Source: Zonotrichia leucophrys gambelii (Eukaryota; Chordata; Aves; Passeriformes; Passerellidae). Taken from it: a DNA stretch of 64,000 bases. The stretch lies in assembly GCF_028769735.1 (NCBI RefSeq), contig NC_088194.1, forward strand, positions 1,496,319 through 1,560,318. Reading direction: 5' to 3'. The position numbers and the translations under genes are program-made. The notes below the pieces were generated by a model, which saw nothing but the letters and a program-made list of their open reading frames with translations, did no database searches and had not been told where the DNA came from. Below are positions 36,301 through 44,596 of this stretch, in pieces. Each line of letters begins with the position of its first letter. The stretch's first letter is position 1.

Positions 36301-38065
36301 GAGGAAAAATCCTAAAGAAAGGATTTTTCATAAAATATCTGTGATACAGGCCAGTCTGTCTGCATATCTCTGATCACTGGAGCTCTCCAGCAGGTGTTAG
36401 CAGCAAGCAGCTCATGCTGGCCCACTGGCTGCTGCCTAACACCCACCTCTCCCTTCCTTCTGCCCAGGTGTATCCGTGACATCCAGTAATACAGGCGTGC
36501 CAGACATCTCGGGCTCTGTCTACTCCAAAACTCAGGTCAGTGTCTGTGTGCTTCCTGCCTTGCTGGGGAGGAGAAGCCAAGCTCTGAGACAGCCTCTCTG
36601 GTCAGTGAGGTTTCTTCCCCTTGGATCAGACAGCCAGGGAGAAGGGAAGTGCTTGACATTTCCCAGCTTACAGCAATTCCAAGCCCAGAAAGAGCCATGG
36701 GAAGAGACTCTTATCTGTTCTGTGTACCACAGGCTGACTGTGGGCCTGTGAGGTGTAGAGATGGGAGGGGCACACTGCCAGCCTGGCTCCCCGTCCTTAT
36801 CCTGCCTTTGGCATCTCCTCCTCAGCAATCCTTCGAGAAGCAGGGATTTCACACTGGAACCCCAGCAGCCTCCTTCAACCTGCCTTCAGCTCTGGGCAGT
36901 GGTGGCCCCATCAACCCCGCCACGGCGGCGGCGTACCCCCCGACCCCCTTCATGCACATCCTGACCCCGCATCAGCAGCCTCACTCGCAGATCCTCCACC
37001 ACCACCTGCAGCAGGATGGGCAGGTAAGCAGTGCCCCTGGCACCCCAGCCCCTTGCTGGGCCATCTCCTAGGGCTCGTGCTCCCCCTTGGCTTCCCTGGT
37101 CCTTCTGTCCCTCCCTCCCTCATGCTCTGCGGCGCACACATGCAGCGACAGGCACATGCTCACACCTGCACATACACACAGGGCCTGTAGGAGGATGATG
37201 AGGTGAGGAGGAAGGCCTGGGGTGTGCTCTGCCAGGGTGGGTGCTCAGCACAACCCCCCTGCTGCCGGGCTGCTCCAGCTATGGCCAGGTAGTGCCCCCT
37301 CATCTGGGGCACCCCAACCTCCCCCATCCTCAGAGGGGCAGCTCCACAGGCCAGCACCAAAGGGGTTCCTCACCACAGCCCCGACCCTGCAGGAGCTTTC
37401 AAGTCTAACCATGGATTTCAATTGTCATAGTTTGTCCCTTTATTTTACATATCCTGGTACTGCAACAGCTTCCATATTTGCAGATGATACTGTGCTGCCA
37501 ACGCCAGCAGGAAGATCAGGTAATGAACTCTCTGAAAATGCATTGCACTTGCTGTGGGCTCTGCCCCTGCCCCTAAGGCTCCCCAGGATCACACAGCCCC
37601 TTCCTTCTCCCCCATGTCCCTGGTAGGAGAGGAGAGAGGCCCTCAGGCAGTATGTGCACACACAGACACACAAACAGAGCCATGAGCAGACACGACCCAC
37701 ACCGACCCTTCCCTGTCTCCTCTCTCCCTGCTGCCCCCAGCCCTGTGTGTGCTGGCCCGGAGCAAGGTGTACAGCCAAGGGAGGGTGCTGGGGCACAGCT
37801 GCGAGGTGCTGGAGGCTGCCCCAGTGCCAGGGAGCTGAGCTGGGCCCAGGAGGATCAGCAGCTGCCCAGAGCACCTGGCCAGGGGCCCAGGTGTGCCCGT
37901 GTTACCCTGTGGGGCAGGCTGGGGCTGCCTCCCTGCACTCACCACCCTCTCCTCTGCCCTTTCCCGCAGAGCGGCTCCGGGCAGCGCAGCCAAGGCAGCT
38001 CCATCCCCCAGAAATCCCAGGCCAACAAGTCTGCCTACAACAGCTACAGCTGGGGCGCCAACTGA
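12365..38065 (+). CDS. UBAP2L: ubiquitin-associated protein 2-like
   Basis: Twenty-six constitutive coding exons were traced: 12365-12454, 12951-13028, 14086-14196, 16536-16704, 16994-17089, 17796-17841, 18493-18602, 23405-23457, 24865-24950, 25400-25571, 26407-26608, 27749-28026, 28497-28669, 29345-29534, 30097-30151, 30659-30833, 31011-31083, 31696-31891, 31983-32071, 32679-32732, 33320-33401, 34448-34665, 34753-34858, 36468-36535, 36826-37023, 37970-38065. They give 1087 aa, the same length as human. Residues about 45-93 form the UBA domain (MISDHNDADFEEKVKQ, CVIALHDCNGDVNRAINVLL). RGG/arginine-rich exons span about 94-200, followed by a long Ser/Thr/Gln-rich disordered region ending KSAYNSYSWGAN. 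The protein nucleates stress granules and binds RNA and ribosomes. The start is MMTSVG at 12365 in the second exon (exon begins 12325). Introns carry CR1 fragments, a solo LTR and minisatellites. Confidence 0.97.
13160..13800 (-). mobile_element. CR1 LINE fragment, minus orientation
   Basis: A reverse-oriented CR1 of about 640 bp contains the block GTTCCAGCAGTGCCAGGGCC, then the CATTCCCCCGTCCTGTCACT stretch and the AGAGCAGAGGGGCAGAATCC stretch typical of CR1. It lies in UBAP2L intron 3 (numbering the noncoding exon as 1). Confidence 0.85.
14338..14818 (+). repeat. 0.47-kb repeat, copy B (in UBAP2L intron)
   Basis: This is the second copy of the repeat at 6868-7346, in the same orientation and here sense to its host. 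It lacks the CA dinucleotide present in copy A. Beyond GCAGCAGAGA the two copies diverge abruptly, which marks the 3' edge. No target-site duplication is obvious at either edge. Confidence 0.9.
18031..18250 (+). repeat. 29-bp and 26-bp G/T-only minisatellites
   Basis: Four copies of a 29-bp unit starting GTTGGGTCTATTG begin at 18031, 18060, 18089 and 18118. Their variable base alternates T, C, T, C, which implies a 58-bp higher-order unit. They are followed by four copies of a 26-bp unit starting GAGGATCTTTTTGTTTGGAG at 18161, 18187, 18213 and 18239. The plus strand is almost only G and T, so the UBAP2L pre-mRNA here is U/G-rich. Confidence 0.95.
19413..19446. repeat. near-perfect 34-bp palindrome
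   Basis: CAAGATATGGTATTTA (19413-19428) and TAAATACCATATCTTG (19431-19446) are exact reverse complements separated by two bases. The palindrome lies in the UBAP2L intron between the exon ending at 18602 and the exon at 20145. Confidence 0.95.
20145..20204 (+). CDS. UBAP2L: UBAP2L alternative cassette exon (20 aa)
   Basis: A 60-nt exon with good sites (TTTCAG before, GTACGA after) enters and leaves in phase 1, so inclusion adds 20 residues (RLDFIGGEGSNYPRKFDTAP) without changing frame. This corresponds to a segment I recall from a human UBAP2L isoform (RLDFIG...YPRKFETAPG). Skipping yields ...DDGTSAWR; inclusion yields ...DTAPGAWR. It raises the protein to 1107 aa. Confidence 0.85.
28125..28320 (-). 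mobile_element. CR1 LINE 3' end, minus orientation
   Basis: The sequence starts with the reverse-complemented CR1 terminal repeat (AGAATCACAGAATCACAAGG) followed by GGTTGGAAGAGACCTCTAAG. It is 5'-truncated after about 190 bp. It is closely related to the copy at 3974-4525 (shared GACTATAGCACCA and GTGCCATGTCC blocks), so it is the same subfamily. Confidence 0.9.
30470..30598 (+). repeat. 44-bp tandem repeat, three copies, with internal dyad
   Basis: Units beginning GATGTTGCCCCAAATCTCGC recur at exactly 44 bp (30507, 30551) with a partial copy before them. Each unit contains an imperfect inverted repeat (AAATCTCGCAGCT / AGCTGAGATTT). The array ends about 60 bp before the UBAP2L exon at 30659. 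Confidence 0.9.
34905..35195 (+). repeat. about 120-bp tandem duplication with 8-bp hairpins
   Basis: Two diverged direct copies each contain GGGACTGCTGTCTTACAGCA (34923 and 35053), and each ends in GGGGTTACAGATCACTTCAT. The core ACTGCTGT-CTT-ACAGCAGT is a perfect 8-bp inverted repeat. It lies in the UBAP2L intron 34859-36467. Confidence 0.8.
35961..36348 (-). mobile_element. solo LTR, same family as 5731-6118, minus orientation
   Basis: This 388-bp element matches the LTR at 5731-6118 in reverse complement and has exactly the same length. It starts TGTGGCTGTGTTCACAG and ends TCTGTGATACA. GGCC flanks both sides (35957-35960, 36349-36352), which may be a 4-bp target duplication. The first bases are diverged from the other copy. 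It lies antisense in a UBAP2L intron. No internal retroviral sequence is present. Confidence 0.88.
37393..37519 (+). CDS. UBAP2L: candidate phase-shifting cassette exon of UBAP2L
   Basis: A 127-nt AT-rich, stop-free block sits in a GC-rich intron between CCCTGCAG and GTAATG. It enters in phase 0 after ...HHLQQDGQ and encodes ELSSLTMDFNCHSLSLYFTY followed by a further 22 residues. It leaves in phase 1, so the final exon would be read in a second frame (starting ERLRAAQPRQLHPPEIPGQQ and open to 38253). Inclusion would replace the ...SYSWGAN C-terminus. I have no transcript evidence. The composition and sites favour a real exon. Confidence 0.5.
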
Positions 38066-38950
38066 GGCCGGGCCCTCGGCACCACTCGCTTCCAGAAGAG
38101 AATCCCAGTGCCCCCGATGATGAGGAAGGACCCCAGGGAGGAGAGAACCCTGCGGCGGGGAGCGCCCGGGCCCCCAGCCCAGCAGGGCCCCGCAGGGCAG
38201 GCCGCAGGCGCCTCTGCGTTGTCTGTCTTCAGCCACTTTCCTGTTGTATGTAATATAGAATTTGTATTTTTTCTTTTTTTTTTCTTTTTTTTTTTCTCTC
38301 TCTCTCTCTCTCCGCATTCAGATCTGAACCGTTTGCCGTAGGGGCCTTTTTTGGTTTTTACTCCTTTCTATCCCCTCTCCCATCCAGCTGCCCCAGAATC
38401 TCTCAAATCCAAAGGAGTGGAAGCTGCGAGTCGCCTACAGCAAACCCCCTTATTATTAGGATTAAGACCAGTAATTGATATGAGCAGCATTGTAAGATTA
38501 ATTAGTTGAAGTGTTTTTTTTGTACCGTGTTCTAAATTTAATGGATAAATGTGTCTTGTATATAAAAACAAAAACCCCATGCTGTCCTCTAGTTCTCTCA
38601 TTTCTCCCCCACCCCGCCGAGGGGTCCCCCCTGGTATTTTATGTTTTCCATCTGCGTCCCTCCATCCTCACGGGCCCAGAGTGCAGGTCCTGCCCTGCTT
38701 GCACGCTGTAAGTATCTTCTGCTTTTGGGTTGGGGATTTTTTTATTTTCTTTTTTTTTTCCTTTTTTTTTTTTCCCTGTTTTGTTTTGTGGGGTTTTGTT
38801 TGATTTGGTTTGGTTTTTTGGGGGTATTATTTTTGGTTTTTTCTATGCAGTCCAGATCTTGTATTTTTCAGTTCCACCTGATCCCTTCAGCTGCAGCCCC
38901 AAGCGGGGATTTACTGAAGAGAATAAAGATCACAAAGTGATGTGTGTATT
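38066..38950 (+). other. UBAP2L: UBAP2L 3' UTR and poly(A) signal
   Basis: The noncoding tail contains a long pyrimidine tract (T-runs then (CT)n at about 38264-38312) and a second T-rich stretch at about 38735-38830. Both are possible binding sites for pyrimidine-tract or U-rich RNA-binding proteins. AATAAA is at 38922-38927, followed by a GT-rich region (TGATGTGTGTATTTT), so cleavage is expected near 38940-38950. Confidence 0.85.
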
Positions 38951-39854
38951 TTTTCCACCTTCTCAGCCTCGTTCCCTATTTTTGGTGCAGGGGGTTGGGT
39001 GGCCCTGGGCAGTGGGGGCAGCGCTTCCCCCACCCCTCTCCAGCTTCTTGCTGGTGTTTTTGTCCCCTCATTTTGTGGATTTTCCTTTTCCCAGCTGCAA
39101 TGCTGGGCAGCAAGATGCCAGCACAGGGATGATGCCCTCCCTTCTCTGAGACCCTCACCCTTCATTTCTGCTTCCCAATGAGCTCTGCCTTCTGTCCCCA
39201 CTGCTCTGGTGCTGCTGCTCCTCCTTTTGGGGGTTCAGGGCTGCTCTCCCCAGCCCCCCGTCCCCACCGGGCAGGCCGGGGGGGTTTTCACAGGCACTGG
39301 GCAGGGCAGTGAGACACTGGAACAGCAGTGCCCGGTCCTGCAGTGCCCGCCGAGCCTTTCCCCTCGCTGCCGGGGCACAGCTGGAGCCCTCCGGGGCCGC
39401 GTGGGGCTGGGGTAGCGCAGGGGCCTCTGCCGGAGCCCAGGACCCCGCCAGCCCGCACGGCCCCCACGGAGGCCCGGGCACTCCACGGGGTAGCTGGTGC
39501 GAACAGCGCGGGCCCGCGGGGCCGATCGCACCGGGGCGCCTCCGGCCCGTGCGGCTCTCGGGGGCCTGGGCCGGTCACACCGGGACAGCTCCGGTCCCTG
39601 CGGCTCTCGGCGATCTGGACCGGTCACACCGGGGCAGTTCCGGCACGTGCGGCTCTCGGGGGCCCGGGCCGCTCACACCAGGGCGGTTCCGGCCCGTGCG
39701 GTTCTCGGGACCCGGGTGGGACACGGGACGGCCGCGCTGCCGCAGCGCCTCACGACAGCCGGCGGCGCTTTACGGCCGCGGCGCTTGGCGGCAGCGCGAC
39801 CCGGTCGGGACGGGGTAGCGGGACCTGGAGGGCCCCGGCGGGCCCCGGAGCGGG
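38951..39854 (+). promoter_or_regulatory. HAX1: UBAP2L-HAX1 intergenic and HAX1 promoter
   Basis: There is no gene in the first 350 bp. From about 39.34 kb the sequence becomes strongly GC-rich up to the HAX1 start codon and contains a four-copy 49-bp tandem array. No TATA box is seen; a CpG-island promoter is likely. Confidence 0.6.
39521..39715 (+). repeat. 49-bp minisatellite in HAX1 promoter, four copies
   Basis: GCGGCTCTCG-type blocks recur at 39551, 39600, 39649 and 39698, exactly 49 bp apart. Each unit carries CGGTCACACCGG or a close variant (TCGCACCGG, CTCACACCAGG). The array ends about 140 bp before the HAX1 ATG. The TCACACC core resembles a T-box half-site. Confidence 0.93.
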
Positions 39855-41276
39855 ATGAGCTTCTACGACGTGTTCCGCGGCTTCTTCGGCTTCCCGGGAC
39901 GGTGCAGGTGACCGGGACCCCGCCCGTCCCCCGGGTGCCCCCGGCCTCGCCCGCACCTGTCCCTCTCTCAACCGCCCGTTGCCCCACCGGCCCCGGCCCT
40001 GTCCCGCTTGCTCCGGCCTGTCCGGTCCCTCACTGCCGCCGTCCCGCAGACCCCGGGACCCGCTGTTCGGCGGCGCGGCGTGGGACGAGGAGGAGGATGA
40101 GGAGGAGGATGGCGGCCCGTCCATGTCGCAGCCCCCCCAGGACTTCGGCTTCGGGTACAGCCCTGGCTCCTCCCGCGGCGCCTTCGAGGAGCTGTTCCGG
40201 GACATGGGCGAGCTCCTGGGCGTCCTGGGGGGGTTCTGGGCCGAGCCCCAGCAGCCTTTCGGTGGGTACGGGAAGGGCTGAGCGAGATTCTGGGGTCAGC
40301 TCAGAGCCCCTCGGCCTGACCGACACCCTTGTGCTGCCCAGAGCCCGCCCTGCCCGGCCCGGGGGAAGGCAGCGCAAGGCGACCGCTGCGGGACTCGATG
40401 CTGAAGCAGCCGGACAGTCCCCCTGCCAGCGCGGCCCCGGGGAGCTCCGGCGATCTGGCCCGGCCATGGAGACCCTTCCTAGGGGTGGGTGAAGGGTCTG
40501 GGCTGCCGGCTCTGTGCTGGTGCGGTGCTGCCCCAGTGTCGCGCTTTTCTTCCCATCACTGCCGTCAGCGGTGCGTGGCTTTGTCTTGCAGCTTGAAGAT
40601 GCTCCCCGGGCTCCTCCCGCCCTCAAGGAAGACCAAGGTGGGTGCTGGGAGCAGGGGCTGAGGGGTCCTCCCTGCTCCGGACAGCCTCCGGGGCGTGTCC
40701 CCGCACTGCGGCCACCACCTTCCCTCTCCCCCTAGACCTGGACTCCCAGGTCTCCTCCGCTGGGCTGGGCACCATCCTGAGACCCGACGAGCCCAGGTCC
40801 CACTCTTACTTCCAGAGCGTCTCTGTCACCACAGTGACTCTCCCTGACGGGGTGAGTGTCCCTGCAGGGCTGGGGGAGGCCTGGGGACACCGTCCCCGTG
40901 GTCTGGGGGTCTCTCAGGGCTTGGTGCTGTGCGCAGGCGGTGGAGGAGCGCCGCACCGTGCAGGACAGCCAGGGCCGCCGGGAGACCACGGTGACACGGC
41001 GGAGAGGGGACCAGGCCTTCATCAGCACCACCAGGGAGCACGGGCAGAGCAAGGACTACCGCGAGGAGGTGCTCAACATGGATGACCGTGAGTGGAGCTC
41101 TGGGGAGGGGGCAAACAGTGGATGGAGGCCCCACTGAGGGAGTTCTCTCTGCCCTCGCAGGGGAGCTGGCACAGTTTGCTGGCACGTGGCCACAGCAAGA
41201 AGAGATTCCTGCTGCCAACCTGGGCCCCTCATCTACGCTGGGCAGCTTCCTCCGACGCTGGTTCTCGAGCTGGTAG
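39855..41276 (+). CDS. HAX1: HCLS1-associated protein X-1
   Basis: Seven exons: 39855-39907, 40050-40261, 40342-40484, 40592-40637, 40736-40851, 40937-41087, 41161-41276. They encode 278 aa (human 279). The N-terminus MSFYDVFRGFFGFPG matches the conserved HAX1 start. An acid box (DEEEDEEED) lies at about residues 30-38. Next come EELFRDMGELLGVLGGF, RPLRDSMLKQPDSPP and the conserved C-terminal core (DLDSQVSS, SYFQSVSVTTVTLPDG, EERRTVQDSQGRRETTVTRR). HAX1 is a mainly mitochondrial anti-apoptotic protein; human loss causes Kostmann neutropenia. The middle and C-terminus diverge from mammals. The poly(A) signal is at 41517-41522. Confidence 0.96.
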
Positions 41277-41545
41277 CTATTTCCAGTCCTGATTGAGCAG
41301 CCCACGTGTGTTTCAGGTGTGGGCTGGTGGGATCCTGGGCTTGCCAGGCCTGTCAGAGCAGGCAGTGGGCAGCAGCCTCTTCTCACCACCTGTTTTTGTT
41401 GTAGATGGGTCAGATCTTGCTGGGAAGTGGTGCCTGGGCTGGAGGCTGTCCACCTTCTGCAGCGCTGCACAGCCACAGGGAGCCCTGTGGGGATCAAGTG
41501 TGTGTGTGTACAGAGCAATAAAGTCTATTTATGCTAAACGGTGAC
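41277..41545 (+). terminator. HAX1: HAX1 3' UTR and poly(A) signal
   Basis: A short 3' UTR contains AATAAA at 41517-41522, preceded by a TGTGTGTGTA stretch. Cleavage is expected near 41540. Confidence 0.8.
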
Positions 41546-42166
41546 CTTCCATGCTCCTTCAGACTGGAATCTCATGTGTTTGGAGGCAGATTCCCCCTGT
41601 CCACCAGAATGACTCTGGGGGGCTGCCCCAGGGGTGCAGGTGATTGCCAGGCTCCGGTGCCTGCACTGCTCCCTTCTTATCTCCCTCTCCCATTTCCTTG
41701 CCCCATGCTGTGCTAATGCCTCCCCTGGGCACTCTTGAGGGCCTGGCCCAGCCTGGAGGCCTTTCCAGGATCTCTTTATTAGTGTTGACTGCAGCTTTCC
41801 AGGATCTCTTTATTAGTGCTGACTGCAGCTGTGGCTTGGGCAGGGATAAAGGAGGTTCCTGGCCAGGCAATACCTGTGCCTGCTCACCTGAGCGAGGTCG
41901 TGGCTCCCCCACGGCCACTTGGGGCTCAGGGTGTTCCTACCTGGCCTTGCCCTGCTGGGGTGCAGCATTGTCACACGGTGTCCCCGGCCACACACAGGAC
42001 TCTGGTCGCTGCCAGGCGTCTCCCGTGGTGCAGCCATGATTGGTTTAAAGTCTGCACATAATCACCCACCTGGCTGTGGGGCTCATAAAACCTGCTGCGA
42101 ATTAGACATCTACACCACTCTCACTGCTGCCAGCGCTGCCACTGCTACCTCTGCCCAGCTGGCACC
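41546..42166 (+). promoter_or_regulatory. AQP10: HAX1-AQP10 intergenic and AQP10 promoter
   Basis: It contains a two-copy 36-bp tandem (TTTCCAGGATCTCTTTATTA at 41762 and 41798). Close to the gene is an inverted CCAAT box (GATTGG, about 42038-42043) and a TATA-like CATAAAA at about 42084-42090, which suits a transcription start near 42115 and a 5' UTR of about 50 nt. This is a tissue-restricted promoter type, unlike its CpG-island neighbours. Confidence 0.5.
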
Positions 42167-44176
42167 ATGGGCACCACTTCTTTCTTGACAAGAGCCCAGA
42201 GGCTGCTCCGCATCAGGAACCAGCTGGTGAGAGAGTGCTTGGGTGAGGTGCTGTCCACCTTCGTGATGATGGTAAGCAGGGCACGCAGCTGGGTTGGGGC
42301 TGGGGATGTCGTGTGTGTGTGACAGCGCTGATGGTGTCATGCTGGCAGGTGCCAGGGGTCCCTGGGGTTCTGTGACAGGGCTGATGGTGTCGTGGTGGCA
42401 GGTGCCAGGGGTCCCTGGGGTTCTGCTGCTTGCCCCTTGAGGTTGGGAAGGTCTGGGGCTGCGCCGCACTCAAATGTGCAACTCAGCACTGCCTGTCCTC
42501 CCCCTTGGACCCTGTTCCCACAGCATGGTCCACAATGTGCCACAGCTCCGGTGCAATCAGGGTGTGGTGCTGGGCAGTGTGTGCCCTGATACCTTCTGCC
42601 TCAGAGCAGGCAAAGGTTGGGGCTCTGGTGCTGTCCTTAGCCTTTGGGCTACATCGCATGATGGCAAATGGTGTCCCTGGATCTATGTTATGGCACCTCT
42701 TTCCCAACACCTCCCCACAGAAAACAGTTTATTTAATTGCTTGTAATTTGGTTATTTTGCTATCAAAACCACAAGTGAGGGCAATAACCACCTCCCTGCC
42801 AGTCCCTGTCTGGTGTCCAAGTATTGGGGAGCAAAACCAGGGGGGCAGCACCAGCACAGCCCCTGCCTTGCTGCCCTGCAGTATCAGCACTGGGAGGGTC
42901 TCAGCACGAGGCCACCAGGACTGAGGTGGGGCTCCCTCTTCTCCAGACAATCACCCTGGCCAGCGCTGCACAGAAGATTGCCTTCTATGAGACCAAGGGG
43001 AATATCATGACCAGCTACCTGGGAGGTGCCCTGGGTGTCATGGGAGGCATCTACACGGCAGGGGGAATCTCTGGTGAGACAGAGGAAGGGGTCCCAGCTC
43101 TTGCTATCCCCTGGCTCTGAGTCCCCCAGGACCCTCCACTCCCAGCCTTTCTCCCTACTCCATTGCAGGGGCCCACATGAACCCGGCGTTCTCCTTAGCC
43201 ATGTGCCTGATAGAGCAGTTCCCCTGGTGGAAGTTTCCCATCTTTGTGGCTGTGCAGATTGTGGGATCTTTCATAGCTGCTGGAGCTGTTTACATCGTCT
43301 ACTATGGTATGGAGGAACACCATTGGACAGGGGAACTCCACGGTGATACTGGGGAGGCCAGGCTTTTGTACATGCTCTGCCTCTGCCCCTAGATGCCATC
43401 TGGCACCATAGCAATGGGACCCTTACTGTCACTGGCCCCCAAGAAACTGCCTCTATCTTCGCCACTTACCCTGCTGACTTTGTGTCTATTGGCAATGGCT
43501 TCTTGGACCAGGTGGGTGCCACTGTCAGCTCCCCCAGCCCCCTCCCAGCCCGCTCGGTCCCCGTGGTGCTGAGCTGCTGTGCTGTCCTCGCAGGTGATCG
43601 GCACAGGGGTGCTGATAATTGTTGTCATGGGCATCATGGACCCCCGCAACAAGCCTGTCCCCAAGGGCCTGGAACCAGTGGTTGTGGCTCTCTTGGTGCT
43701 CTCCATCGAGTGCTCCATGGGGGCCAACTGTGGCTGCCCCCTGAACCCTGCTCGGGACATCGGGCCCCGGCTCTTCACCTATCTGGCAGGCTGGGGCCCA
43801 GAGGTCTTCAGGTGGGTTGAGGGAAGGGGGCAAGGTGGGGATGGCAGGGATGATGCCAACCCTACCCTGTCCCATCCTCAGCAGGGGCAATGGTTGGTGG
43901 TGGGTGCCACTGGTGGCACCGCTGCTGGGCGCCGCCGTGGGCACGTACCTGTACCAGCTCTTCGTGGCTTTCCACTACCCGGAGGAGAAGAGCGAGGCCC
44001 TGGCAGAGCAGGGCTCCATTGTTCTGGTCAACACCGCCATCAGCAGCGCAGACATTGGGAGGTCACCCAAGGAAAGGGACTCTGGGGAGACAGAGCCTGC
44101 CGGGTATCCCCCACCACAGAGCCCCAGCAGCACAGTGTCCCCCACAGTCCCTATCACAACATTAAAAGAGTCCTGA
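42167..44176 (+). CDS. AQP10: aquaporin-10 (aquaglyceroporin)
   Basis: Six exons: 42167-42271, 42947-43073, 43169-43306, 43393-43511, 43594-43811, 43882-44176, giving 333 aa. Internal exon sizes 127, 138, 119 and 218 are those typical of aquaglyceroporins. The first pore motif is [11 protein letters not shown] (NPA at about residues 82-84). The second is [15 protein letters not shown] (NPA about 214-216) with Asp after NPAR, the glyceroporin signature. A potential glycosylation site (NGT) lies in the loop [19 protein letters not shown], as in human AQP10. The C-terminal tail (about residue 266 on) is longer than human, Ser/Pro-rich and unrelated. The human protein carries water, glycerol and urea across intestinal and adipocyte membranes. 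The start is the first ATG after the TATA-like box. Confidence 0.96.
42325..42425 (+). repeat. 54-bp tandem duplication in AQP10 intron 1
   Basis: The block containing GGCAGGTGCCAGGGGTCCCT is repeated about 54 bp apart, together with the neighbouring CTGATGGTGTC. The two copies are nearly identical. Confidence 0.85.
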
Positions 44177-44210
44177 GAGCACGGGGTGTCTTGTCTGTGG
44201 ACATGGGGTG
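44161..44210 (+). terminator. AQP10: AQP10 poly(A) signal overlapping the coding end
   Basis: ATTAAA at 44161-44166 lies inside the last codons (encoding ...TLKES) only eight bases before the stop at 44174-44176. A GT-rich stretch (GTGTCTTGTCTGTGG) follows at about 44187. No other AATAAA-type hexamer lies before ATP8B2, so the 3' UTR may be only about 10-20 nt. Confidence 0.6.
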
Positions 44211-44229
44211 CAGGGATGTGGTGGAAGGC

Positions 44230-44596
44230 CAGCCAGGCCTGGCTGCAGGGGGACCCCAGCCTGGGGGACACGAGCTGCTGCTGTGGGGCTGCCCCATGGG
44301 ACGCGGGGATGTCCCCGGGACCCCGGCCCTGCCCTCGGTAACCCGTGGGGCTGTCTCTGCCCTCCCCCGGACTCACAGGGCTCCCCGGGAGCCGCCCCGC
44401 TGGCCAGGCCGCCGCCGGGGCCCGCAGTCTCACCGGCCCCGCGGCCGCGCTCCGCCGCTTCCCCGCGCCCCCCACCTCACTTCCGCCGCCGACCGGCGCC
44501 GCCGCGGCCATGGGGAGCTGAGGCGGCGGCAGAGGCAGCGGCCCCGGCCCGGCCCGGCCGCCCGCCCGCTCCCCATGGGCTGCGGGGCCGCGGGAC
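44230..44596 (+). promoter_or_regulatory. ATP8B2: ATP8B2 CpG-rich promoter and 5' UTR
   Basis: Only about 420 bp separate the AQP10 stop from the ATP8B2 start codon. The sequence is very GC-rich. ATGs at 44511 (ATGGGGAGCTGA, a three-codon uORF) and about 44575 (in another frame, overlapping the main start) would precede the main ATG if transcription starts upstream of them. Confidence 0.55.
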
